A stretch of DNA of 64,000 nt, taken from positions 242,064 to 306,063 of the forward strand of contig JBBKWF010000022.1 in the NCBI GenBank assembly GCA_037968815.1, given 5' to 3'. The position numbers were made by a program, and so were the translations under genes. This document shows positions 50,502-58,593 of the stretch, piece after piece (position 1 is the first letter of the stretch; every line of letters starts with the position of its first letter). Below the pieces are notes generated by a model, which saw nothing but the letters and a program-made list of their open reading frames with translations, was not told the origin of the DNA and searched no databases. Source of the DNA: Pseudopedobacter sp037968815 (GTDB taxonomy: Bacteria > Bacteroidota > Bacteroidia > Sphingobacteriales > Sphingobacteriaceae).

Positions 50502-51577
50502 TTGGTTTTATCCAAATCTAGTCTTATAGAAAACACATTGCTGTATAAACCATCACTTTGGTTACCAATATTAGTAAGAGCGTAATCAATAGATAGGTTT
50601 TTGATTTTTACGCCTAAACCTAAATTAGGTTGAAACTGGTATTGTTGAGATCCGTCAAAATCAGTGATTTTTTGGATGTTGCCAACACCAGTCCTTAAAA
50701 AGATGTTTTTCTTATAATTGGCTTCTAAGCCAATAGTAGGGTCAATACTTATTGGTTCTGCTGCAATTAGTACATTACGTTTACCATCAGTAGTAAAGGT
50801 TAAGTTTGTTTCGGCAAGTAAACCAATTTTCTCTGTAATTTGGGTTTCGTAAGCTGTTCCTAAAACTATTCTAGGTAAAGTGGTCTCTGTTGAGTTTTGT
50901 GGGATATCGTTTCCAGTAGTTGTGTATACGCTGGTAAATTTTTCTGGATTATAACTCCAAGCGTTAAAAGTGGTGGTTATATCACGACCAACGGCTGCAA
51001 AAGTAAATTTCTTGTATTTATATTGTGCACCTACATCTATACCAAAACCCCATGATTTTCCATATTCACCAACTTTACGGTGAATGATTTTTACGTTTGC
51101 CCCGTAGCTTAATCCATTTTTTTCTCCTTTTTTGTGTTGCCTTGCGTAGCTAAACAAAAAAGCATAATCAGCAGCCGAAAAAGATTTTACCCTATCGTAG
51201 TTGATGTTACCATCAGCATCAATTAATTCAGAAGTGTCTGGTATATCATCAACACCAAAGCGTATTAATGACGCACCAACAACAGCCGTGTTATCTGCTA
51301 CAAAGGTTGAAAAACCTGCATAATCGTATTTAGCAATTCCAGAAAAATATTCTGAGTGCATTAAACTTGCTTGCGCTTGGCTTTTCATATTCATTAATCC
51401 TGCTGGGTTCCAATAGCCAGAGGTAACGTCTGATGAAGAAGCAACTACAGAACCCGCCATACCAAATGCTCTTGATCCTACGCCAATCTGTAAAAATTCA
51501 TTCGAATATTTTCTGCTTTGTGCATTAAGTAATAATGGAAAACTCAGTAGAAAACAGAAAAATAGGTGCTTTATCAT
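50498..51577 (-). CDS. PorV/PorQ-family outer membrane protein
   Basis: A 359-aa protein with signal peptide (about 1-19) and the family start SNEFLQIGVGSRAFGMAGSVVASSSDVTSGYWNPAGL, followed by alternating strands of a beta-barrel and a final SIDYALTNIGNQSDGLYSNVFSIRLDL. PorV and PorQ serve type IX secretion; many paralogues exist, so a T9SS role is possible but not shown. It overlaps the ACP phosphodiesterase by one base and the SemiSWEET gene by four. Confidence 0.82.
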   Translation of the reverse strand: MIKHLFFCFLLSFPLLLNAQSRKYSNEFLQIGVGSRAFGMAGSVVASSSDVTSGYWNPAGLMNMKSQAQASLMHSEYFSGIAKYDYAGFSTFVADNTAVVGASLIRFGVDDIPDTSELIDADGNINYDRVKSFSAADYAFLFSYARQHKKGEKNGLSYGANVKIIHRKVGEYGKSWGFGIDVGAQYKYKKFTFAAVGRDITTTFNAWSYNPEKFTSVYTTTGNDIPQNSTETTLPRIVLGTAYETQITEKIGLLAETNLTFTTDGKRNVLIAAEPISIDPTIGLEANYKKNIFLRTGVGNIQKITDFDGSQQYQFQPNLGLGVKIKNLSIDYALTNIGNQSDGLYSNVFSIRLDLDKTN

Positions 51578-52251
51578 TAATTTATTTGTGCATCAATTTG
51601 GTCAAAGATAATTATAAAATCTTCACGTAATTTCTTTTTATAGTCAATTAAACGGTTAGTTATGGCTGTTTCTTGTGCTACGGTAAAAGGTTCTGGCCAT
51701 AACCGCATGCATATGCGTTTTAAAGCGTAAGTTATTTTTGCTTCATCTGCATAACTATATACGTACTCTTCGCTTACAAATCGTTCAAAAAACCGAAGAA
51801 ACTTATCTTGGTCATATATACGGTTTGTTTGCAAAAATAGTTTGATTTCATCCGGATCAACCATCGCCAATTGTTTGTAAAAGTTTTCTACAGAGACCAA
51901 TTTTTCTAAAATCAAAAGATTATCTAACAGCAATTCTACACTGATGTGCCCCAAGAAAAAAGGCTTTACTGGCGAACCAACAATTACTTCTCTGATGGCT
52001 AATTTAATTTGGTGTTGATGATGCTTAAAAAAGTCAGAACTATGGAAAAGCTTGTCTACCTCTAAATGTCTTTTCCAGCCAACAAGTATCGCTTCTTGAT
52101 TAGGGTTTGCCAATGTTTTTTGCTGGCTTTTCTCAGGATGTATGTTCCAGCTTTTATCAGTATTTTTTAATAAATCGGGCAAAACCATTCCAAACACCTC
52201 GTAAGGGTTCTCTTTATCTTTATCGAAATAGTAATGCGACAAAAAATTCAT
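51577..52251 (-). CDS. Acyl carrier protein phosphodiesterase (AcpH/DUF479)
   Basis: A 224-aa protein with the family start MNFLSHYYFDKDKENPYEVFGMVLPDLLKN and the metal-ligand region WKRHLEVDKLFHSSDFF, typical of AcpH. AcpH removes the phosphopantetheine arm from ACP. The all-helical HD-like fold and length of about 200-225 residues fit. It is the first of three coupled genes on the minus strand. Confidence 0.83.
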   Translation of the reverse strand: MNFLSHYYFDKDKENPYEVFGMVLPDLLKNTDKSWNIHPEKSQQKTLANPNQEAILVGWKRHLEVDKLFHSSDFFKHHQHQIKLAIREVIVGSPVKPFFLGHISVELLLDNLLILEKLVSVENFYKQLAMVDPDEIKLFLQTNRIYDQDKFLRFFERFVSEEYVYSYADEAKITYALKRICMRLWPEPFTVAQETAITNRLIDYKKKLREDFIIIFDQIDAQIN

Positions 52252-52405
52252 AAAAAATTAAAGCTATAATTAGGTGTAACGTGTTAATTGCAAAATGCTG
52301 ATTCAAATTGGGATGTCAAACTTTTGAAGAGAAAATCCTTTGATTAATTTTTTCAAATAAATTAGAAACGATAAAAGACTTCTTATTCGGTTCGCTTGTA
52401 AATCC

Positions 52406-52413
52406 TATATTTG
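52406..52413 (+). promoter_or_regulatory. tyrS -7 element
   Basis: TATATTTG (52406-52413) matches TAnnTTTG. No clear -33 TTTG is seen 19-20 bases upstream. The element includes an in-frame TTG (52411-52413) that therefore cannot be the tyrS start; the ATG at 52456 is preferred. Confidence 0.5.
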
Positions 52414-52455
52414 CGCTTTTCCAAGATAATAACAAATTTTAAAATAAACAGAAAA

Positions 52456-53739
52456 ATGAATTTTGTTGAAGATTTACGTTGGCGAGGCTTACTCCACGAT
52501 ATTACCCCAGGTACAGAAGAAGAACTTTTAAAAGGGATGACCGGTGGTTATATTGGTTTTGACCCAACTGCCGATTCGTTACACGTAGGAAGCTTATTGC
52601 AGATTTTTACTTTAGTAAGGTTTCAGAGAGCAGGGCATAAGCCTTTTGCTTTAGTTGGTGGTGCAACGGGCATGGTAGGGGATCCTTCTGGGAAATCACA
52701 AGAAAGAAATTTATTGTTAGAAGATGCTTTGGCTGTAAACTTAAAAGGTATTCAAAGTCAGTTAGAACGTTTTTTAGATTTTGATTGTGGTGCAAACAGT
52801 GCCGAAATTGTAAACAATTTTGACTGGTTTAAAAACTACAGTTTTTTAGATTTTATTAGAGATGCGGGTAAGCATATTACCGTAAACTATATGATGTCTA
52901 AAGACTCAGTAAAAAAACGTTTAGAAAGTGAAGTGGGAATGTCTTTTACAGAGTTTTCTTACCAACTGATTCAGGGTTACGATTTTTACTACCTCTGGAA
53001 AAACAAAAACTGTAAACTACAGATGGGTGGATCTGACCAGTGGGGAAACATAGTTACAGGAACAGAGTTTATTAGAAGAAAAGACGGTGGACACGCTTTT
53101 GCATTAACTTCTCCGTTAATTAAAAAAGCAGACGGAACTAAGTTTGGTAAAACAGAAGGTGGTAACGTTTGGTTGGATGCTAAAAGAACTAGTCCGTACC
53201 AGTTTTACCAGTTTTGGTTAAACTCTTCTGACGATGATGCAAGCAACTACATCAAAATTTTTACTTTCTTTAATAAAGAAGAGATTGATGGTTTAATTGA
53301 AGAACACGCGAAGGCACCACATTTAAGAACGTTGCAAAAAGCTTTAGCAAAAGATGTAACAGAAAGAGTGCATGGTGCTGAAGCTTTGCAAACTGCATTA
53401 AGTACTACAGATTTTCTTTTCGGGAATGGCTCTTTAGATTTTTTAAAGGCAATGAATGAGCAACAAGTTTTAGAGGTTTTTGAAGGAATTGCACAATTTG
53501 AAGTTTCAAAAGCAGAATTTGAGCAAGGTGTTGATATGCCAACCTTACTAGCAGAAAAAACTAGTATTTTTCCATCAAAAGGAGAAGCTAAAAAGATGAT
53601 TGCTGGTGGCGGTGTTTCTATTAATAGAGAGAAATTAACTAGCGCAGAGTTATCCTCTGAAACTTTGCAGGCAATTAGTAATCAGTTTATTGTGGTTCAA
53701 AAAGGAAAGAAAAACTACTTTTTGATTAATTTGAAATAA
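52456..53739 (+). CDS. tyrS: Tyrosyl-tRNA synthetase
   Basis: A 427-aa class I synthetase that charges tRNA-Tyr. The HIGH-type motif is PTADSLHVGSLLQI, the tyrosine-binding YQLIQGYDFYYLWK and QMGGSDQWGNI are clear, and the KMSKS equivalent is KFGKT. A C-terminal S4-type RNA-binding domain ends the protein (SKGEAKKMIAGGGVSINREKL). The start at ATG 52456 removes a 15-residue tail that would run across the promoter. Confidence 0.96.
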   Translation: MNFVEDLRWRGLLHDITPGTEEELLKGMTGGYIGFDPTADSLHVGSLLQIFTLVRFQRAGHKPFALVGGATGMVGDPSGKSQERNLLLEDALAVNLKGIQSQLERFLDFDCGANSAEIVNNFDWFKNYSFLDFIRDAGKHITVNYMMSKDSVKKRLESEVGMSFTEFSYQLIQGYDFYYLWKNKNCKLQMGGSDQWGNIVTGTEFIRRKDGGHAFALTSPLIKKADGTKFGKTEGGNVWLDAKRTSPYQFYQFWLNSSDDDASNYIKIFTFFNKEEIDGLIEEHAKAPHLRTLQKALAKDVTERVHGAEALQTALSTTDFLFGNGSLDFLKAMNEQQVLEVFEGIAQFEVSKAEFEQGVDMPTLLAEKTSIFPSKGEAKKMIAGGGVSINREKLTSAELSSETLQAISNQFIVVQKGKKNYFLINLK

Positions 53740-53740
53740 A

Positions 53741-53784
53741 TTTTATAATCAGACATATATGTTTTATATTTGTATATATGTCTG
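53741..53784 (+). promoter_or_regulatory. RES-Xre promoter with flanking inverted repeat, probably leaderless
   Basis: CAGACATATAT (53750-53760) and ATATATGTCTG (53774-53784) are exact inverted repeats. Between them lies the -7 element TATATTTG (53765-53772), with a T-rich -33 at 53741-53744 (N20). The right arm covers the antitoxin ATG (53778), and transcription would start at or next to it, giving a message with almost no leader. The arrangement fits repression by the antitoxin or the complex. Confidence 0.65.
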
Positions 53785-54278
53785 GTTTTGATAAAAATAT
53801 CGTTCAAGAGCCTGTAGCTATTTATGGTGCTCAACTATTTGATGTTGCACAACAAATGATACTGCTATTTGGCGGTGTAGGTGCATTAAAACTGCAATCA
53901 AATGTTGTTTCTGATTTTGATTTATTAGAATTAACCCGTCGTGGTATTCCCAAAAAAGCCATTTTAGGTTTAATTAAAAGAATATCATTAACCATTCAAG
54001 AGTTAGCAGGTGTTATGCATATCAACGAAAGAACTTTCCAGCGTTTTAGCGATACCGATTTTGTAAAAGCAGAATACTCCGAAAAAGCAATAGAGCTTGC
54101 TCGTTTATACGCCCGTGGCGAGGAAGTATTCGGTTCTCTAGATAAGTTCAAAATTTGGATGAAAACACCGTCTATTGTGTTTAAAAATAATAGTCCGTTT
54201 GCTTTATTAGATTCTTCTATTGGCTTTGGTTTGGTTTTTAATGAGCTTGGTCGTATTGAACACGGTATACTATCGTAA
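53778..54278 (+). CDS. Xre/ParS-type antitoxin (DUF2384)
   Basis: A 166-aa protein. The N-terminal part contains an Xre-like helix-turn-helix region (about 55-95: IPKKAILGLIKRISLTIQELAGVMHINERTFQRF). The C-terminal part is the DUF2384 toxin-binding domain (about 100-160: KAIELARLYARGEEVFGSLDKFKIWMKTPSIVFKNNSPFALLDSSIGFGLVFNELGRIEHGI). It neutralises the RES toxin encoded immediately after, and probably represses the promoter through the flanking inverted repeat. Confidence 0.93.
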   Translation: MSGFDKNIVQEPVAIYGAQLFDVAQQMILLFGGVGALKLQSNVVSDFDLLELTRRGIPKKAILGLIKRISLTIQELAGVMHINERTFQRFSDTDFVKAEYSEKAIELARLYARGEEVFGSLDKFKIWMKTPSIVFKNNSPFALLDSSIGFGLVFNELGRIEHGILS

Positions 54279-54728
54279 ATGGAACTGTACCGATTAGGAA
54301 CTTGTCATTTTGTTGATAACCTAAGTGGAGAAGGAGCTAAGATTTACGGTGGAAGATGGAATTCTGAGGGTGTACCTGCCGTTTATTTTGCAAGCTCTAG
54401 GGCGTTAGCTGTTTTAGAAGTGCTGGTTCATTTACCAACGGGTCTACTTCCAAAGAACTATTGTATGGCAAGTTTTGAGGTTGATGTTGAATTTGCCGAA
54501 TTTCAATTAAAAGATTTTCCAGAGAAATGGGGAGTTTATCCTTTTCTAAAACAGACGCAATTAATGGGGAATCAATTTTTTAAACAGAATAAATTCCCGC
54601 TTTTAAAAGTTCCTTCTGCAATTGTAAGTGGTGATTTTAATTATGTTGCCAATCCATTTCATGCTGATATCAAGAAAATTAAACTCATTGATAAAGTAAT
54701 GTTTTCTTTTGATGATAGATTGATGTAA
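54279..54728 (+). CDS. RES-domain toxin (NAD+-degrading family)
   Basis: A 149-aa RES toxin. Residues in the expected active-site places are R26 (GGRWNSEG), Y36 (VYFASS) and E47 (AVLEVLVH). A serine lies in PSAIVSGDFNYVANP (about 117-121). Members deplete NAD+ and stop growth unless bound by the partner. The ATG follows directly on the antitoxin stop codon, so translation is coupled. The pair is complete and looks functional. Confidence 0.93.
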   Translation: MELYRLGTCHFVDNLSGEGAKIYGGRWNSEGVPAVYFASSRALAVLEVLVHLPTGLLPKNYCMASFEVDVEFAEFQLKDFPEKWGVYPFLKQTQLMGNQFFKQNKFPLLKVPSAIVSGDFNYVANPFHADIKKIKLIDKVMFSFDDRLM

Positions 54729-54733
54729 AAGGT

Positions 54734-55702
54734 TTACAATACCATCAGGTTACAACCCCTAATATCACTTTCGTCAAACCTGCCTAAAACTTCAAAATTA
54801 CCGTTCTCATAGGTTTTTCCTAGGTCTTGCGTTGCAATAAAAGAGCAGGAGTGCATATTAGCTAGGTCAATCACATTTATTCCTCCAGATTTTTCGTGGT
54901 TTAAAAGACTTAGAGGGTCGTTGGTGTCACGAATAACAATCTTCATCCACGGCGGACATTTAAAAACCCCGTCTCCTTTTGAATAAGCTTGTGAAAGCAA
55001 TTCCGTCATCCCGTATTCCGAATGTATTTTAGCAATGCCAAAACCTGTTGTCAAAGCCTCATGCAGTTCTTCACGTACCATTTCTTTACGCATCCCTTTC
55101 ATTCCGCCGGTTTCCATTACTGTTAATTCCGGGAAATTGGTGGGGTACTTTTCTATAAAATCCAATAGCGCATAAGTAACGCCTATCAAAATAGTTTTTT
55201 GCTTTGTTTGCTTCAAAAAAGCCAAAGTTTCGTTAAGTTCTGCATGGTTATGTAAGAAAAAACCACTTTTAGGGTGTTTTGACTTTTTGATTAAATCCTC
55301 AGCCATATATATCAGCGAAGAACCTTCGCGTTCTAAATAACTGGGTAATAAAGCTAAAATACAAGTATCTTCAATAGCTCCGTAAAACAGTTCGAAAGCT
55401 TTTAAATAGCTTTGCTCGTAAAGTTTTACGTCTTGTACGTAATGTTTGCTAGTAAGGCTACCAGTTGTTCCCGAGCTGGAAAATACGACATCGGCAAAGG
55501 ATTTATCTTCAGTAACTTGATGGGTTTTAAAAAAAGAGATTGGTAAAAAAGGGATTTGCGTATAATGCCTAAGGCTATCGGGCTTTATTTTAAGTGCATT
55601 AACAAAATCTTTATAAACAGAAACCGTTTGGTATTGCAGTTTAAAAACATCCAAACAAACATGGTTAAACTGGGTTTCGGTTTGGATGTTAAAAATATTC
55701 AT
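54734..55702 (-). CDS. LuxE/PaaK-like acyl-protein synthetase family protein
   Basis: A 322-aa member of the LuxE branch of adenylate-forming enzymes. The P-loop-like FSSSGTTGSLTSKHYV is clear, followed by MTELLSQAYSKGDGVFKCPPWMKIVIRDTNDP and a C-terminal GRFDESDIRGCN. LuxE activates fatty acids for reductase, but many Bacteroidota homologues stand outside lux operons. No luxC or luxD is nearby. ATG 55702 is chosen over a TTG two codons earlier. It is convergent with the RES gene 5 bp away. Confidence 0.82.
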   Translation of the reverse strand: MNIFNIQTETQFNHVCLDVFKLQYQTVSVYKDFVNALKIKPDSLRHYTQIPFLPISFFKTHQVTEDKSFADVVFSSSGTTGSLTSKHYVQDVKLYEQSYLKAFELFYGAIEDTCILALLPSYLEREGSSLIYMAEDLIKKSKHPKSGFFLHNHAELNETLAFLKQTKQKTILIGVTYALLDFIEKYPTNFPELTVMETGGMKGMRKEMVREELHEALTTGFGIAKIHSEYGMTELLSQAYSKGDGVFKCPPWMKIVIRDTNDPLSLLNHEKSGGINVIDLANMHSCSFIATQDLGKTYENGNFEVLGRFDESDIRGCNLMVL

Positions 55703-55749
55703 ACTCAAAGGTAATAAAAGGCAGGTTAGTTAGGGGTTCTTACAATCAA

Positions 55750-56949
55750 TTAAGGTTGGTACTGATAAACTATCTCAAATGATTTATTTTTAAGATGAGA
55801 AGAGATCTCTCCAACTTTTAAATCTTCTTTTTGCGGAGTGGGTTCACAAACATAATAATTGCTACCATTATATGATATTGGTTTTCCTATCGGCTTGTCA
55901 AATTTAACAGCCATAGTAATATGTGTTGGGTATAATAAAGCAATCATTGGTAAGTTGTAAATTTCTTTGACCAAATAAAAGAACAAAGCTGCTCTGTCGT
56001 CGCAATCGCTATAATCACTAAAAAGCGTTTGTTCTGGAGAAAGCCGTTTTTCTTTTCCGAAATTATTTTCGTCGGGTTCGTATAGAAAGGCATTCCTTGT
56101 AAAGCGCATTAAATAATCTACTCCTTTAGTTTGGCCCATTCCTTTTACATTTCTTTTTAAAAGAGGGATTAAGGAGCTGTAGGTCTCTTTACTTAAAGGA
56201 ATGTTAAAGTATGATTCGAAATCAACCACTGGATAGTTTTTAAAGATGCTTTGAACATCAGCGCTTAGTTTTACATTAAAAGTGTATGCTTTTTGGTTGA
56301 AACTGAATGAGATTTGTTTGTCTCTATAGTCCTGAGGATTAATATCTGGAATTTGCGTTACCTTATAAGAGAACGTATTTTTTGCTTCCGGAATATATAT
56401 ATTTACGGGGTTGAGCTTGTCTGTTAAGTAATTCGCGTTTTTATAGTCATGAAAATTTAAACATACAAACTGTTTTGCATCGGCTTTAAAAAAAGGAATA
56501 TCACTAATGTCTTCATCACTCCACACATAAAACAAAAGTTGTTTATTGTTATTTCCTAGTGCTAGCCGGGCATCATAACCAGACTTTGAAAGAAAGAACC
56601 ATTTATAAAGCGTATAGCGTTCATAATCGTCTTCTTTTGGACTAATTTGCTGTACAGTTTTCCTAATCAACTGATAGTAAAACCAATCATTTAAGTTCTT
56701 TTCCGCTTTATAATCCATCAATACACGAAAAATATCTTCCGTTTTAGCTTGAGTAAGTTGATAGTAGAAGTTAGCAATTTTCTTTTCTGATAATTCGTCA
56801 TCAAACTCAACATACAGGCTAGAATCAGTAGAAATGTGAAAAGTTTTATTGTAGAATTGAAATGCAATACTTTGCCCAATCACTTTTTCTGATTGGAGAG
56901 AGAAAAAGATTACAAGGATTGAAATATGTAAAACAAAATGCGTTTTCAC
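55750..56949 (-). CDS. Secreted transglutaminase-like cysteine protein
   Basis: A 399-aa exported protein (signal peptide about 1-25). The C-terminal part contains a transglutaminase-like pattern: the Cys segment FSDYSDCDDRAALFFYLVKEIYNLP, then the His segment YPTHITMAVKFD about 30 residues on, then YVCEPTP, where an acidic residue could complete the triad. The N-terminal 200 residues are beta-rich with no known domain. Function unknown; bacterial transglutaminase-like proteins are often proteases or amidases. It ends 48 bp before the LuxE-like gene on the same strand. Confidence 0.68.
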   Translation of the reverse strand: MKTHFVLHISILVIFFSLQSEKVIGQSIAFQFYNKTFHISTDSSLYVEFDDELSEKKIANFYYQLTQAKTEDIFRVLMDYKAEKNLNDWFYYQLIRKTVQQISPKEDDYERYTLYKWFFLSKSGYDARLALGNNNKQLLFYVWSDEDISDIPFFKADAKQFVCLNFHDYKNANYLTDKLNPVNIYIPEAKNTFSYKVTQIPDINPQDYRDKQISFSFNQKAYTFNVKLSADVQSIFKNYPVVDFESYFNIPLSKETYSSLIPLLKRNVKGMGQTKGVDYLMRFTRNAFLYEPDENNFGKEKRLSPEQTLFSDYSDCDDRAALFFYLVKEIYNLPMIALLYPTHITMAVKFDKPIGKPISYNGSNYYVCEPTPQKEDLKVGEISSHLKNKSFEIVYQYQP

Positions 56950-57118
56950 AATTAATTAGACTTAAAACTAAATTTACGAAAAAATAACATAAACTTAACA
57001 TACAGAAATGTCATTTATTGGATTTATTTTTTAAAAAATTAGGATTATGCAAATGAGATAAAAAGAAGTGTTTTTATCTCAAAATTTATAGCTTTGATTT
57101 TAAATAAATAAACACGTT

Positions 57119-57835
57119 TTGAGTATCAGCGTTAAAGCACTAAGCAAGAATTACGGAGTACAAAAAGCAGTTGATCAGATTTCTTTTGAAGCTAAACCTG
57201 GGAAGATTTTAGGTTTTTTGGGTCCAAATGGCGCAGGGAAATCTACCACTATGAAAATGCTCACCTCTTTTATTCCTAAAACATCTGGTTCGGCACAGGT
57301 TTGTGGTTTTGATATTACAACAGATTCTTTAGAAGTGCGCAAAAATATTGGCTACCTGCCAGAAAACAATCCGCTTTATACAGAAATGTACGTTAAAGAG
57401 TTTTTGAATTTTGTTGGAGAAATTTATCAGCTAAAAAACTTAAAATCCCGTGTAGAAGAGGTTGTTAAGCTAACAGGGCTGGATAAAGAACAACACAAAA
57501 AAATCGGACAGCTTTCAAAAGGATACAAACAACGCGTGGGTTTAGCGCAAGCAATTATCCACGACCCAAAAGTTTTGATTTTAGATGAACCAACATCGGG
57601 CTTAGACCCAAATCAATTAATTGAAATTAGAGCTTTAATTAAGGAGTTGGGAAAAACAAAAACTGTGGTTTTATCAACACATATAATGCAAGAGGTAGAG
57701 GCCATTTGCGATGAAATTGTGATTATTAACAAAGGTAAAATTGTAGCCAACGATACTTTATCAGGTCTTTTAAGTACACATCAAGAAAAGACTTTAGAAC
57801 CTATTTTTGTGAAACTGACTAGAGACTCAGCTTAG
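57119..57835 (+). CDS. gldA: Gliding-motility ABC transporter ATPase GldA
   Basis: A 238-aa ATPase. Walker A is GPNGAGKST, the ABC signature is LSKGYKQRVGLAQA, Walker B is VLILDEPTSGLD, and the switch His is in STHIMQE. The adjacent GldF and GldG-type genes fix the identity. The start is TTG 57119, preceded by a TAGCTTTG -7-like element at 57089-57096. GldA, GldF and GldG form an ABC exporter that supports gliding in Flavobacterium; its cargo is unsettled. Confidence 0.9.
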   Translation: MSISVKALSKNYGVQKAVDQISFEAKPGKILGFLGPNGAGKSTTMKMLTSFIPKTSGSAQVCGFDITTDSLEVRKNIGYLPENNPLYTEMYVKEFLNFVGEIYQLKNLKSRVEEVVKLTGLDKEQHKKIGQLSKGYKQRVGLAQAIIHDPKVLILDEPTSGLDPNQLIEIRALIKELGKTKTVVLSTHIMQEVEAICDEIVIINKGKIVANDTLSGLLSTHQEKTLEPIFVKLTRDSA

Positions 57836-57864
57836 TTTTCGAAATTTAAATTATATCATATTAA

Positions 57865-58593
57865 ATGTTAACCATTTATAAAAAAGAACTTTTTGCTTAC
57901 CTCAACTCTTTGGTTGCTTACATTACCATTGGCGTTTTCTTGGTTGTTTTAAGTCTGTTTCTCTGGGTTTTTCCCGATACAAGTATTTTGGAATACGGTT
58001 ATGCCAGCTTAGATAGCTTGTTTAATACGGTGCCTTTTCTATTTATGTTTTTGATTCCTGCAATTACCATGCGCTCTTTTGCGGAAGAAAAACGTGAAGG
58101 AACTTTTGAATTGTTGGCAACTCGCCCTTTAACTGACTGGCAGATTGTTTTGGGCAAATATTTCGCATCACTAACCTTGGTTTTATTTTCCTTGCTTCCC
58201 ACTTTGGTCTATTATGTTTCTGTATATCAATTAGGCGTAGTGACCGGGAATATTGATTCTGGAGCAGTTATAGGTTCATATATCGGTTTGTTTTTACTGG
58301 GGGCATCTTTTGTGGCGATAGGAATCTTTTCTTCATCGCTCAACAAAAACCAAATTATTGCTTTTACCATTGCTATATTTCTAAGCTTCTTTGCTTTCAG
58401 CGGATTTGATTCTGTTAGTCAGATTTTATCCTTACAAAAATTTGATAACATACTTATCAATTTAGGAATAAACGAACATTACCAATCTATAAGTCGCGGA
58501 GTGCTAGATTCAAGAGATTTAGTTTACTTTTTAAGTGTGATTGCTTTTTTTCTATTGATTACTAAAACAATTTTGGGAGGTAGAAAATGGTAA
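57865..58593 (+). CDS. gldF: Gliding-motility ABC transporter permease GldF
   Basis: A 242-aa membrane protein with six helices, beginning MLTIYKKELFAYLNSLVAYITIGVFL and containing the family segment ITMRSFAEEKREGTFELLATRPLTDWQIVLGKY (about 65-97). It pairs with the GldA ATPase 29 bp upstream and overlaps gldG by 7 bp. It is complete and in the normal size range. Confidence 0.92.
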   Translation: MLTIYKKELFAYLNSLVAYITIGVFLVVLSLFLWVFPDTSILEYGYASLDSLFNTVPFLFMFLIPAITMRSFAEEKREGTFELLATRPLTDWQIVLGKYFASLTLVLFSLLPTLVYYVSVYQLGVVTGNIDSGAVIGSYIGLFLLGASFVAIGIFSSSLNKNQIIAFTIAIFLSFFAFSGFDSVSQILSLQKFDNILINLGINEHYQSISRGVLDSRDLVYFLSVIAFFLLITKTILGGRKW

